Source of the DNA: 34-65-8 sp046294735
GTDB lineage: Bacteria > Pseudomonadota > Alphaproteobacteria > Sphingomonadales > Sphingomonadaceae
DNA: 64,000 bases
Direction of reading: 5' to 3'
Assembly: GCA_046294735.1 (NCBI GenBank)
Contig: JBKBKB010000002.1
Span: 186,001 to 250,000 of the forward strand
The notes under the pieces were generated by a model. That model made no database searches, was not told where the DNA came from, and saw nothing but the letters and a program-made list of their open reading frames with translations. A program made the translations under genes and the position numbers. This document shows positions 52,928 to 61,156 of this stretch, one piece after another; position 1 is the stretch's first letter, and every line of letters starts with the position of its first letter.

Positions 52928-53262
52928 TGGAATTCGTCGACTTTCTGCCCTATCTCGGCTGGATCATCGGAGGGGCCTTCGTGCTTGGAGCCGGCGGCAT
53001 TCTCGCCTCGGTCCATACCACCCGGATGAAGATCAAGAACGGCTATCCGCTGGAAGGGATGTGGGGCCAGTCCCTGAAACCCGGCATGACCAGCGAAGCC
53101 CAGCAGCGCGTGACCCTGCTTACTCAGGAAAACGCCCAGCTTCGGGCTGAACTCGGCAGCCTGAAAGACCGGCTCGCCAATGTCGAGCGGATCGTCACCG
53201 ATGGCGGGTTCCACCTTACCCACGAGATCGAGAAGCTACGCGGGGAAGGGAAAGTGCAATGA
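52927..53262 (+). CDS. PspB-like small membrane protein 2
   Basis: 111 residues. Hydrophobic N-terminus (LPYLGWIIGGAFVLGAGGILASV), then a linker and the coiled coil SLKDRLANVERIVTDGGFHLTHEIEKLRGEG, nearly the same tail as protein 1. Overlaps the next gene by 4 nt. Confidence 0.8.
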   Translation: MEFVDFLPYLGWIIGGAFVLGAGGILASVHTTRMKIKNGYPLEGMWGQSLKPGMTSEAQQRVTLLTQENAQLRAELGSLKDRLANVERIVTDGGFHLTHEIEKLRGEGKVQ

Positions 53263-53504
53263 GCTTCTGGACCGCCGCCGTCATCATCGTGGCCATCTGG
53301 GCATTCGTGGAGTTGCGAAAAGCCAAGCTCGGCATCGTCAAAGACGAGCATGGCAACGAAACGATTGCCGTGACCGACGACAGCGACATGCGACGCGAGC
53401 TCACTGATCTGCGCGAACGGATAAAGGTGCTGGAACAGATCACGGTTGAGGGCCGGGAAGCCCGGGCCATCGCCGAGGAAATCGAGCAGCTCCGCGACCG
53501 CTGA
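53259..53504 (+). CDS. PspB-like small membrane protein 3
   Basis: 81 residues. One membrane segment (SFWTAAVIIVAIWAFVELRK) and tail LRERIKVLEQITVEGREARAIAEEIEQLRDR, a third version of the same ending. Tight spacing on both sides. Confidence 0.8.
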   Translation: MSFWTAAVIIVAIWAFVELRKAKLGIVKDEHGNETIAVTDDSDMRRELTDLRERIKVLEQITVEGREARAIAEEIEQLRDR

Positions 53505-53539
53505 GGCGCCAGAGCTTGAACAGGAAGGGAGCAGGGCAC

Positions 53540-53779
53540 ATGAGCGAACCGGTCATTTTCGCCGCCACTTCGCTGCTGGGGATCACCATCGTCGTCATTG
53601 CCATGCTTCAGAGCTGGCAGGGCTGGCTGCGCCTGAAGGAACGTGAACTGGAACGGGCGATGCCACCCCAGCGCGAGCTGGAACAAGGCTCGGTCGTCGG
53701 CGCGACCAGGATCGAGCTGGCTGATCTCAAGGAGCGGATCCGCAAGCTGGAGGCAATCGCCAGCGGAGTCGACCTGTGA
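53540..53779 (+). CDS. PspB-like small membrane protein 4
   Basis: 79 residues from ATG 53540 (GGAAGGGAGCAGGG upstream). Membrane segment (FAATSLLGITIVVIAMLQSW), then a shorter coil ending DLKERIRKLEAIASGVDL, truncated relative to proteins 1-3. Overlaps the next gene by 4 nt. Confidence 0.78.
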   Translation: MSEPVIFAATSLLGITIVVIAMLQSWQGWLRLKERELERAMPPQRELEQGSVVGATRIELADLKERIRKLEAIASGVDL

Positions 53780-53952
53780 GCAGTGCGACAGACACCGCCA
53801 CCCAGGCCGGAATCGGCCTCGGCAGCGCGATTGCGGTGGCGATCAGCTGGGGGCTGCACCAGTCGATCATCTGGGCGATCATCCATGGCTTCTTCGGCTG
53901 GCTTTACGTGATCTATTATGCCCTGACCCGGCCGGGCGGACTTGCGGGCTGA
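53776..53952 (+). CDS. Small membrane protein 5 of the psp operon (58 aa)
   Basis: GTG start 53776 overlapping the previous stop (GTGA). MSSATDTATQAGIGLGSAIA, then one membrane segment (QSIIWAIIHGFFGWLYVIYYALT) and a short tail; no coiled coil. Too short for a usual 60-codon cut-off but embedded in an unbroken coupled gene run, so likely real. Confidence 0.72.
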   Translation: MSSATDTATQAGIGLGSAIAVAISWGLHQSIIWAIIHGFFGWLYVIYYALTRPGGLAG

Positions 53953-53998
53953 CGATTGCCCCTTTCACCGCGCGCATGGCATCCCTACCTGCGCAGCC

Positions 53999-54406
53999 AT
54001 GCGCGCCCTTGATGACATCCTTGAAGAATACGAGTTCCTGGACGGTGACGAACGCTATCGCCTGCTGATCGAGCTGGGCCGCGAGCTGGAGCCAATGCCC
54101 GATGCGCTCAAGACCGATGCCACACTGGTGCGTGGCTGTTCGGCCAGCGTCTGGGTCTATCCCACCGGCGAGGCGGGGCAGCTCCACTTCCTGGCGGACA
54201 GCAATGCCGCGATCACCAAGGGGATCGTCGCGCTGGTCATAGCTGCGGTTCAGGACCGCCCCGCTATCGACGTCGCCGCTATGGATGTAACCGCCGCCCT
54301 TGCCCCGTTCGACCTCAGGAACCAGCTCTCCTCCAACCGGACGCAAGGCGTGCCCAACATGATCGCCCTGGTGCGCGAACACGCGGCCCGCATCGCGGCC
54401 GGTTGA
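53999..54406 (+). CDS. sufE: SufE-family Fe-S assembly protein
   Basis: 135 residues. DDILEEYEFLDGDERYRLLIELGRELEPMP, VRGCSASVWV (the catalytic Cys that accepts sulfur from SufS) and SSNRTQGVPNMIALVREHA are SufE motifs. It stimulates cysteine desulfurase. No other suf genes are nearby. ATG 53999. Confidence 0.95.
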   Translation: MRALDDILEEYEFLDGDERYRLLIELGRELEPMPDALKTDATLVRGCSASVWVYPTGEAGQLHFLADSNAAITKGIVALVIAAVQDRPAIDVAAMDVTAALAPFDLRNQLSSNRTQGVPNMIALVREHAARIAAG

Positions 54407-54407
54407 G

Positions 54408-54755
54408 GTGCGGCTCCTCTACACCGCCGGGGGGTTCACCGCGCTCGGGCTGGCAGCCGTCGGGGCAGTCCTGCCAATCATGCCGACCGTGCCGTTCCTG
54501 CTGGTGGCGGTGTTCTGCTTCGCCCGCAGCAACCCGGCGTGGGAGCAGAAGATCCTCGACCACCCGCACTGGGGGCCGCAGGTGCGTGACTGGCGCGAAC
54601 GACGCGCCATCAACCGCCCGGCCAAGGTGATGGCAATAGGCGCGATGAGCGCTGGGGTTGTATTCACCTGGTTTACCCTGGGCCATCCGTGGGTGTGGAT
54701 TTCGGTGACGATCCTGGTGCTGTGCGGCGGCTGGATCGCGACGCGCAACGAGTAG
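54408..54755 (+). CDS. YbaN-family (DUF454) membrane protein
   Basis: 115 residues from GTG 54408, 1 nt after sufE. Two to three membrane segments and the conserved LPIMPTVPFLLVAVFCFARSNPAWEQKILDHPHWGPQVRDWRERRAI segment of DUF454. Function unknown. Convergent with crtZ with no gap. Confidence 0.9.
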   Translation: MRLLYTAGGFTALGLAAVGAVLPIMPTVPFLLVAVFCFARSNPAWEQKILDHPHWGPQVRDWRERRAINRPAKVMAIGAMSAGVVFTWFTLGHPWVWISVTILVLCGGWIATRNE

Positions 54756-55277
54756 TCAGTCGACAGCCGCCTCGCGCACCACGGCCACACCGGCCTCGCG
54801 CTGGGCCTTTAATTCCTGCTTCAGCCGGGCCGGATCTCGCGCGAACAGAAAGCCGAAGCTGACCCCGCCTTCCTTACCGATGGTGGCATGGTGCAGCTTA
54901 TGCGCCTGGACCAACCGCTTGGCATAGCCGCGCTTGGGCACCCAGCGGAAATAGCGCTGGTGGACCAGGCCATCATGGACCAGCGTGTAGATGATCCCGT
55001 AGAACAGGATGCCCAGGCCAACCCATGTGCCCGGCAACCACGCGCTCTCGCCCATCACCAGCGGGCTGCCCATGGCGAACATCGAAATGCTCATCACCGC
55101 GCCGACCACGCCGTAGAGGTCGTTCTTTTCCAGCCGGTTGTCGTGCGGTTCGTGATGGTCCCGGTGCCAGCCCCAGCCCCAGCCGTGCATGATATACTTG
55201 TGGCTGCTCCACGCGACCATCTCCATCGCCAGCACGGTGGCGACAACAATCAGCGCGGGGATCAACCAGTCAGGCAT
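54756..55277 (-). CDS. crtZ: Beta-carotene hydroxylase CrtZ
   Basis: 173 residues. Histidine clusters HKYIMHG, HRDHHEP, HDGLVHQR and HKLHHA are the di-iron ligands; two to three membrane segments. Converts beta-carotene to zeaxanthin. ATG 55277 is preceded by GGAG at good spacing; other in-frame starts lie 12 and more nt upstream. No other crt genes are adjacent, so it is a stand-alone hydroxylase here. Confidence 0.95.
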   Translation of the reverse strand: MPDWLIPALIVVATVLAMEMVAWSSHKYIMHGWGWGWHRDHHEPHDNRLEKNDLYGVVGAVMSISMFAMGSPLVMGESAWLPGTWVGLGILFYGIIYTLVHDGLVHQRYFRWVPKRGYAKRLVQAHKLHHATIGKEGGVSFGFLFARDPARLKQELKAQREAGVAVVREAAVD

Positions 55278-55360
55278 GGGACGCTCCATAACCATATCAG
55301 GATCAGGAATCATCAACTTCTGTGCGCTACGTTCTCTTTGAGTAAGTGCACGGGGCTTCA

Positions 55361-56041
55361 ATGTACCATCTGTTTGTCAACGAGCCGATCACAGCCACCT
55401 TTTTAGTCTTCTTTGCGATCATGGCAGGTGTCATGCTGGAGAGAGGGCGAGTGTGGCTGGTGCGACGCGAGTTTCGCAATCGCAAGCCATGGCGGAGCAA
55501 GGGCCGGACAGGTGGCACCCCAGGGGGTCGCCCGGACCTGACCTTGATAGATGGGCGAGACACGAGCCCCGAGGATATGGCAGTTCAACAGCTGAAAGAC
55601 GTGATGGGCGCACGCTTCACACGGCGTGCGCTGCTTAACCACAAGGAAATGCGGGTTTTTACCGCGATCGAGCGGCTCTTGTCCGACGCAAATGCCGGGT
55701 GGCGACTGATGGCTCAGGTTAGCCTGGGCGAGATCCTGTGGTCGCGCGACCGGGCGGCTTTTCTAGCGGTCAACTCAAAGCGGGTTGATTTGCTGCTGGT
55801 GGATGCTGACGGTACGCCGCTTCATGCCATCGAATACCAAGGTGAAGGCCATTACCGTGGCACGGCTGCCGCGCGAGACGCGGTGAAGAAGGAAGCCCTG
55901 CGTCGCGCGGGTATTGGCTATATCGAAGTGGTCGCCGGCGATCGCCCCCAGGACTTGCGCCTGGTTATCAGCCGCCTGATCGAACAGCATCAGGCTGCCT
56001 GTTATTCTGCGGGCGGCGGAAAAAAGAACGCGCGCAAGTGA
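55361..56041 (+). CDS. DUF2726 protein (nuclease-like) with membrane anchor
   Basis: 226 residues. A single N-terminal membrane segment (TATFLVFFAIMAGVML) and a conserved C-terminal domain: NHKEMRVFTAIERLL, WRLMAQVSLGEIL, RVDLLLVDADGTPLHAIEYQGEGHY and ALRRAGIGYIEV, where the D-L-L-L, E-Y-Q and downstream Lys/Glu pattern resembles PD-(D/E)XK nucleases (DUF2726). Substrate unknown. Overlaps the thioesterase by 40 nt. Confidence 0.78.
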   Translation: MYHLFVNEPITATFLVFFAIMAGVMLERGRVWLVRREFRNRKPWRSKGRTGGTPGGRPDLTLIDGRDTSPEDMAVQQLKDVMGARFTRRALLNHKEMRVFTAIERLLSDANAGWRLMAQVSLGEILWSRDRAAFLAVNSKRVDLLLVDADGTPLHAIEYQGEGHYRGTAAARDAVKKEALRRAGIGYIEVVAGDRPQDLRLVISRLIEQHQAACYSAGGGKKNARK

Positions 56042-56418
56042 TCCCCGATCCGGGCTGGGCGCAAGGTTTCCGCGTCGATGCAGCACCAGGCGCTGCGGAC
56101 CTCGGCCAGCACTTCCTCACCCCGATGGATCACGGTGTGGTAAAAGGCCCGCGCGCCCTGGAACTGCTCCAGCACGGTGCGGGCAATTACCGCATCGTCG
56201 AGAAAGGCCGGCTTGCGATAAGTGATCTCGTGCTTGAGCGCGACCCAGGCCTTGCTTGCAACGTCCTCGGCCGGGGCAATGCCGCGCCAGTGCGCCAGCA
56301 CGGCGTCCTGCACCCAGCCCAGGTACCGGGCATTGTTGACGTGCCCCATGAAGTCGATGTCTTCGGGGAGGACCTTAATCGGGAATGTGAAGGGAACTGC
56401 AGGGGTGTTTGTTGACAT
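56002..56418 (-). CDS. 4HBT-family acyl-CoA thioesterase
   Basis: 138 residues. Hotdog fold with PEDIDFMGHVNNARYLGWVQDA (catalytic Asp and His-Val-Asn-Asn pattern), KHEITYRKPAFLDD and RSAWCCIDAETLRPARI. Hydrolyses acyl-CoA thioesters; chain length unknown. The 3-prime ends of this gene and the DUF2726 gene overlap by 40 bp. Confidence 0.9.
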   Translation of the reverse strand: MSTNTPAVPFTFPIKVLPEDIDFMGHVNNARYLGWVQDAVLAHWRGIAPAEDVASKAWVALKHEITYRKPAFLDDAVIARTVLEQFQGARAFYHTVIHRGEEVLAEVRSAWCCIDAETLRPARIGDHLRAFFFPPPAE

Positions 56419-56615
56419 ACGTGTCAGTTAGCAGACCATGATTGCATTATCATTGTAATTCGCGCTGGCAGCGGCAATTTTTTCGCCGGGGCGATGTGGC
56501 AGTTAAATCGGGTGATCGCGCGGGCCGTCCCGGCCTGCACCGCTAGGGCCCGGCCTTGCGCGCGGCCAAGTTTTCCCATCTTGCCCGGCAGGGGCGGCAG
56601 GCCTAGCGCATCGGC

Positions 56616-58058
56616 ATGGCCAGCCGCCCCCGCACCCTGTACGAGAAAATCTGGGACGCCCATGTGGTGGAAACCCGCGACGATGGCACCAGCCTGGTCT
56701 ATATCGACCGCCACCTGGTGCACGAGGTAACTAGCCCGCAGGCGTTCGAAGCGCTGCGGCTGACCGGGCGCACCGTGCGGCGCCCTGACCTCACCCTCGC
56801 CGTGCCCGATCACAACCTGCCGACCACCGCCCGGCGCGATGCGGCAGGCCAGCGCATCCCGATCGCTGACCCGCAGAGCGCGGCCCAGCTCGCCGCGCTC
56901 GAAGCCAACGCGCCCGCCTTCGGCATCCGCTATATCGGCGATGCCGATGCCGAGCAGGGCATCGTCCACGTGGTCGGCCCGGAACAGGGCTTTTCGCTCC
57001 CGGGTACCACCATTGTCTGCGGCGACAGCCATACCGCCAGTCACGGCGGCCTTGGTGCGCTCGCCTTCGGGATCGGCACCAGCGAGGTCGAGCACGTGCT
57101 CGCCACCCAAACGCTGCTGCTGACCCGCTCGAAATCGATGGAAGTGCGGGTTGAGGGCGAACTCGGCCCCGGCGTTACGCCGAAAGACCTGATCCTCCAC
57201 GTGATCGGCGTAATCGGCGCGGCTGGCGGCACCGGCCACGTGATCGAATATCGCGGCCGCGTGTTCGAGACGATGAGCGTCGAGGGCCGCCTGACCGTGT
57301 GCAACATGAGCATCGAGGCAGGTGCCCGCGCCGGCCTGGTCGCCCCCGACGATGTGACCTTCGCCTACCTGAAGGGCCGTCCGTTCGCGCCCAAGGGGGC
57401 TGAGTGGGAAGCCGCCGTCGAGTGGTGGCGCAGCCTCGCCACAGACGACGGCGCCGAGTTCGACAGCAGCGTGGTGATCGATGCGGCCACGATTGCCCCC
57501 AGCGTGACCTGGGGCACCAGCCCGGAAGACGTGCTGCCGATTACCGGCGTGGTCCCCGCGCCGGAATCCTTTGCCGACCCGTCCAAGCAGGAAGCCGCCC
57601 GCAAGAGCCTTGCCTACATGGGCCTCGAACCCGGCACGCGGCTGAGCGACATCGCGATCGAGAACGTCTTCATCGGCAGTTGCACCAACAGCCGGATCGA
57701 GGACCTGCGCGCTGCCGCCGCTGTGCTGCGCGGGCGGACCAAGGCGCCGGGCGTGCGCTGGGCTATCGTTGTGCCCGGTTCGGGGCTGGTCAAGCGCCAG
57801 GCCGAAGACGAGGGGCTGGACCAGGTGTTCTCCGCCGCCGGGTTCGAATGGCGCGAGCCCGGCTGCTCGGCGTGCCTCGGCATGAACCCGGACAAGGTGC
57901 CGCCGGGCGAACGCTGCGCCTCGACCAGCAACCGCAACTTCGTCGGCCGCCAGGGGCCCGGCGCACGGACCCATCTGGTCAGCCCCGCGATGGCCGCTGC
58001 CGCAGCGGTTACCGGTCGCCTCACCGACGTGCGCGAACTGGTTGACGGGGACGCCTGA
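56616..58058 (+). CDS. leuC: 3-isopropylmalate dehydratase large subunit
   Basis: 480 residues; leucine pathway aconitase-type enzyme. RTLYEKIWDAHVV, VCGDSHTASHGGLGALAFGIGTSEVEHVLATQ, VFIGSCTNSRIEDLRAAA and EPGCSACLGMNPD; the three [4Fe-4S] cysteines lie in SCTNS and GCSAC. The intergenic 56419-56615 should carry the promoter. Forms a heterodimer with LeuD downstream. Confidence 0.97.
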   Translation: MASRPRTLYEKIWDAHVVETRDDGTSLVYIDRHLVHEVTSPQAFEALRLTGRTVRRPDLTLAVPDHNLPTTARRDAAGQRIPIADPQSAAQLAALEANAPAFGIRYIGDADAEQGIVHVVGPEQGFSLPGTTIVCGDSHTASHGGLGALAFGIGTSEVEHVLATQTLLLTRSKSMEVRVEGELGPGVTPKDLILHVIGVIGAAGGTGHVIEYRGRVFETMSVEGRLTVCNMSIEAGARAGLVAPDDVTFAYLKGRPFAPKGAEWEAAVEWWRSLATDDGAEFDSSVVIDAATIAPSVTWGTSPEDVLPITGVVPAPESFADPSKQEAARKSLAYMGLEPGTRLSDIAIENVFIGSCTNSRIEDLRAAAAVLRGRTKAPGVRWAIVVPGSGLVKRQAEDEGLDQVFSAAGFEWREPGCSACLGMNPDKVPPGERCASTSNRNFVGRQGPGARTHLVSPAMAAAAAVTGRLTDVRELVDGDA

Positions 58059-58102
58059 ACCACCCTCTTGCCACGGCAGGCGACAGACACCATGAGTAGG
58101 TC

Positions 58103-58264
58103 ATGACCAAGAAAATCACCGGAAAGGCCGCACTCGGCGCGGCTGCCGTCGGCTCTGCCGCCATCGCTGCCGCGCTCCTCTACGCCTCGCGCCGCAAGGA
58201 CAAGAAGAATACTCCGACAAAGCCCGGCCCGATCCCCTCGGGCGAGCCGCCGGAGACGGATTAA
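58103..58264 (+). CDS. Small membrane/lysine-rich protein between leuC and leuD (53 aa)
   Basis: MTKKITGKAALGAAAVGSAA, a short hydrophobic stretch, then RRKDKKNTPTKPGPIPSGEP and a final PETD. It starts 44 nt after leuC and its TAATG stop is shared with the leuD start by one base, so it is likely translated in the leuCD operon. Not in public families I recognise; some genomes annotate a short ORF at this position. Confidence 0.6.
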   Translation: MTKKITGKAALGAAAVGSAAIAAALLYASRRKDKKNTPTKPGPIPSGEPPETD

Positions 58265-58866
58265 TGAAGGCACTGACCCGCGTCGAAGGGCGCGCAATCC
58301 CCTTCGGCGCGAAGAACGTTGATACCGACGTGATCATTCCCGCCGAATGGCTCAAGACGATCACCCGTGAAGGGCTGGGGCGCGGGGCGTTCCAGACCGT
58401 GCGCGCGCAGCCGGGCAATGTGTTCGATGATCCTGAATATGCCGGCGCACCGATCCTGATCGCAGGCGACAATTTCGGCTGCGGATCGAGCCGCGAACAT
58501 GCGGCATGGGCGTTGCTCGACCTCGGGATAACCGCTGTGATCGCGCCCAGCTTTTCCGACATCTTTTCCGGCAATGCGTTCAAGAACGGCATCCTGACCG
58601 TGGTGCTGCCGCAGGACCAGGTTGACCGGCTGCTGGAGGTTGCGCGCGAACAACCGATCCATATCGATCTGGAAAGCCAGACCGTCACCACCCCGTTCCA
58701 GGATCGCTTCACCTTCGACATCGACCCGTTCCGCAAGGAATGCCTGCTCGGCGGGCTGGACGAAGTCGGCCTGACTATGGCCCGGGGCGACGCCATTACC
58801 CGCCATGAACAGAGCCGGGCGCGCCATATGCCCTGGCTTAACACTGTTACGGAGCACGCTGCATGA
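58264..58866 (+). CDS. leuD: 3-isopropylmalate dehydratase small subunit
   Basis: 200 residues. FGAKNVDTDVIIPAEWLKTITREGLG, GDNFGCGSSREHAAWALLDLGITAVIAPSFSDIF and the swivel domain match LeuD. Stop overlaps the quinone oxidoreductase start by 4 nt (58863-58866). Confidence 0.97.
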   Translation: MKALTRVEGRAIPFGAKNVDTDVIIPAEWLKTITREGLGRGAFQTVRAQPGNVFDDPEYAGAPILIAGDNFGCGSSREHAAWALLDLGITAVIAPSFSDIFSGNAFKNGILTVVLPQDQVDRLLEVAREQPIHIDLESQTVTTPFQDRFTFDIDPFRKECLLGGLDEVGLTMARGDAITRHEQSRARHMPWLNTVTEHAA

Positions 58867-59861
58867 AAGCCCTGCGCACCCACGCCACCGGTGGCCCGGA
58901 AACCCTGGTTCTCGACGAGATCGACACGCCCGAACCCGGCCCCGGCCAGGTGCTGGTGGCGGTCAAGGCCTGTGCAATCAACTATCCCGACACGCTGATG
59001 ATCCGCGACCTCTACCAGTTCAAGCCGGAACGCCCCTATGCCCCCGGCGGCGAGATCGCCGGCGTGATCGAGGCGCTGGGCGAAGGCGTGCAGGGCTATC
59101 AGATCGGTGACCGGGTACTGGCCGGGATCGGCAACGGCGGTCTGGCCGAAAAGGTCTGCGTGCCAGCCAATCGCATGTTCGCCATCCCCGAAGGCGTGCC
59201 GTTCGAAAAGGCCGCCAGCCTGCTGATGACCTATGGCACCACCATCCACGGGCTGAAGGATCGCGGCCACATCAAGCCGGGTGACACAGTGTTGGTGCTG
59301 GGCGCGGCGGGCGGCGTAGGCTTGTCGGCAGTGGAATTGGCCAAGGCCTTCGGCGCTCGCGTGATCGCTGCCGTCTCCAGCCCGGAAAAAGGCGAAGTCG
59401 CGCGCAAGGCCGGTGCAGATGAAGTGGTGGTCTATCCGCGCGAGGCGATGGACCGTGACCAGTCGAAGGCGCTCGCGGGTGCCTTCAAGGCTGCCTGCGG
59501 CCCCGAAGGTGCCAACATTGTCTATGATATTGTCGGCGGGCAGTATTCCGAACCGGCCCTGCGGGCGATTGCCTGGGAAGGCCGCTTCCTGGTGGTCGGT
59601 TTCCCGGCCGGGATCGCCAAGATGCCATTGAACCTGACCCTGCTGAAAAGCTGCGACATCGCCGGGGTGTTCTGGGGGGCCTTCACCATGCGCGAACCGG
59701 CCAAGTTTCACGCCCAGGTGCAGGAGCTGTTTGACCTGATGAAGGCGGGGAAGATCGACCCGCTGGTGTCCGAATCCTTCCCGCTGGCACGCGGAGGCGA
59801 AGCTATCGCAAGGCTGGAAAACCGCCAGGCCGTGGGCAAGATCGTGGTCACGATGGAATAG
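58863..59861 (+). CDS. NADPH:quinone-oxidoreductase-type protein
   Basis: 332 residues. GroES-like part (PGPGQVLVAVKACAINYPDTLMIRDLYQ, PGGEIAGVIEALGEGV) and Rossmann part with VLVLGAAGGVGLSAVELAKAFGARVIA, the zeta-crystallin/QOR pattern, no structural zinc. More canonical than the gene at 4618. Translationally coupled to leuD, though no leucine-pathway role is implied. Confidence 0.92.
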   Translation: MKALRTHATGGPETLVLDEIDTPEPGPGQVLVAVKACAINYPDTLMIRDLYQFKPERPYAPGGEIAGVIEALGEGVQGYQIGDRVLAGIGNGGLAEKVCVPANRMFAIPEGVPFEKAASLLMTYGTTIHGLKDRGHIKPGDTVLVLGAAGGVGLSAVELAKAFGARVIAAVSSPEKGEVARKAGADEVVVYPREAMDRDQSKALAGAFKAACGPEGANIVYDIVGGQYSEPALRAIAWEGRFLVVGFPAGIAKMPLNLTLLKSCDIAGVFWGAFTMREPAKFHAQVQELFDLMKAGKIDPLVSESFPLARGGEAIARLENRQAVGKIVVTME

Positions 59862-59929
59862 GTTGCGGCGGGCCGAGCGGCGGCTTATCTGCACCGCAAG
59901 GCGTTCACATTGCCAGCAAAGGGAACCGC

Positions 59930-60253
59930 ATGACCGATTTCAAAGACCGCGAACGGGCCGAGGAAGCCAAGTTCGCCCTCGATGCCGACACTGCCTTCCG
60001 CGTGGCTGCGCGGCGTAACCGCCTGCTAGGCGAATGGGCTGCTGGCGAAATGAAGCTGACAGCGGAGGAAACCGATTCCTACCGCAAGGCAGTGGTTCAG
60101 GCCGATTTCGAGGAAGCCGGCGACGAGGACGTGATCCGCAAGCTTCTGGGCGACCTGACTGCTGCTGGATGCAATGTCAGCGAAGCCGACATCCGCGCCA
60201 AGCTGGAGGAGAAAGCGATCGAGGCCCGCCGTCAGTTGATGGGCGAAAGCTGA
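59930..60253 (+). CDS. F1-ATPase inhibitor zeta-type (DUF1476) protein
   Basis: 107 residues. FKDRERAEEAKFALDADTAFRVAARRNRLLGEWAAGEMKLT is the DUF1476 signature. In Paracoccus and relatives the zeta subunit inhibits F1FO-ATPase hydrolysis. No atp genes are in the window. SD AAAGGGA. First of the DUF1476-bolA-grxD cluster. Confidence 0.93.
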   Translation: MTDFKDRERAEEAKFALDADTAFRVAARRNRLLGEWAAGEMKLTAEETDSYRKAVVQADFEEAGDEDVIRKLLGDLTAAGCNVSEADIRAKLEEKAIEARRQLMGES

Positions 60254-60263
60254 GCAGCCAGCC

Positions 60264-60500
60264 ATGCCGATGAGCGCGACCGAAATCGAAACTGCCATTG
60301 TCGCAGCCCTGCCCGGTGCCGAAGTCACCATGACCGACCTTGCCGGGGACAACGATCACTGGGCAGCGCAGGTTGTGGCCCCGCAATTTGTCGGCAAGAG
60401 CCGGGTGCAGCAGCACAAGATGGTCTATGACGCGCTTGGCGGCAGGATGGGCGGCGTGCTGCATGCCTTGCAACTGACCACCGCCGCACCCACTTCCTGA
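60264..60500 (+). CDS. bolA: BolA-family protein
   Basis: 78 residues. BolA fold: VAALPGAEVTMTDLAGDNDHWAAQVVAPQFVGKSRVQQHKMVYDALGG. Partners with monothiol glutaredoxins through a shared [2Fe-2S] cluster; the next gene is exactly such a glutaredoxin. ATG 60264; 60270 is another possible start. Confidence 0.93.
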   Translation: MPMSATEIETAIVAALPGAEVTMTDLAGDNDHWAAQVVAPQFVGKSRVQQHKMVYDALGGRMGGVLHALQLTTAAPTS

Positions 60501-60531
60501 TGCAACATTCATCCTGAGCGGGAGCCAGTCC

Positions 60532-60858
60532 ATGTCCGACGCCAACGCGCGCATTTCATCCATCGTCAATGGCAGCGATGTCGTGCTGTTCATGAAGGGA
60601 ACGCCGCTGTTCCCGCAGTGTGGTTTCTCCAGCAAGGCCGTGGCGATCCTCGACCACTGCGGCGTCGCCTACGAAAGCGTCGACGTGCTGCAGGACATGG
60701 AAATCCGCCAGGGCATCAAGGCCTATTCTGACTGGCCGACGATCCCGCAGCTCTACGTTAAGGGCGAGTTCCTCGGCGGCAGCGACATCATGATGGAAAT
60801 GTACGAAGCCGGCGAACTGCAGCAGCTGATGCTGGAAAAGGAAGTCGCCCGCGCCTGA
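60532..60858 (+). CDS. grxD: Monothiol glutaredoxin (Grx4/GrxD type)
   Basis: 108 residues. VVLFMKGTPLFPQCGFSSKAVAIL contains the CGFS active site; SDWPTIPQLYVKGEFLGGSDIMMEMYEAGEL carries the glutathione-binding motifs. Fe-S cluster carrier and, with BolA, a regulator of iron metabolism. Confidence 0.96.
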   Translation: MSDANARISSIVNGSDVVLFMKGTPLFPQCGFSSKAVAILDHCGVAYESVDVLQDMEIRQGIKAYSDWPTIPQLYVKGEFLGGSDIMMEMYEAGELQQLMLEKEVARA

Positions 60859-60890
60859 TGGCGGGCAAAACTTTCGCCTGACAGACAAGA

Positions 60891-60928
60891 AAAAGGCCCG
60901 CTGCCAGATCGGCTGCGAGCCTTTTCCT
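60891..60928 (+). terminator. Terminator after grxD
   Basis: AAAAGGC-C-CGC (60891-60902) pairs with GCG-A-GCCTTTT (60914-60925), with one internal mismatch, followed by CC. Located 33 nt past the stop codon. Confidence 0.7.
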
Positions 60929-61156
60929 TTTCGGGGAGCGGCACCGGGGACCAGGGTGGTGCGGGTGCTCCTTAAACGAAGACCATCAGAGACGAACCAA
61001 TCTTTGCACACTTCGTGCCAGTCCTGCCCATAACCGGTTTTGTGCGGGTCACGATGGTTAACCGCCCGGCATGGCGACACACAACTGTAAGAGAATTCGA
61101 CGGGTAGCGCATTATTGCCGCTTGATGCCCGCGCAGGGCCTCGCCACAGTCAGCAG

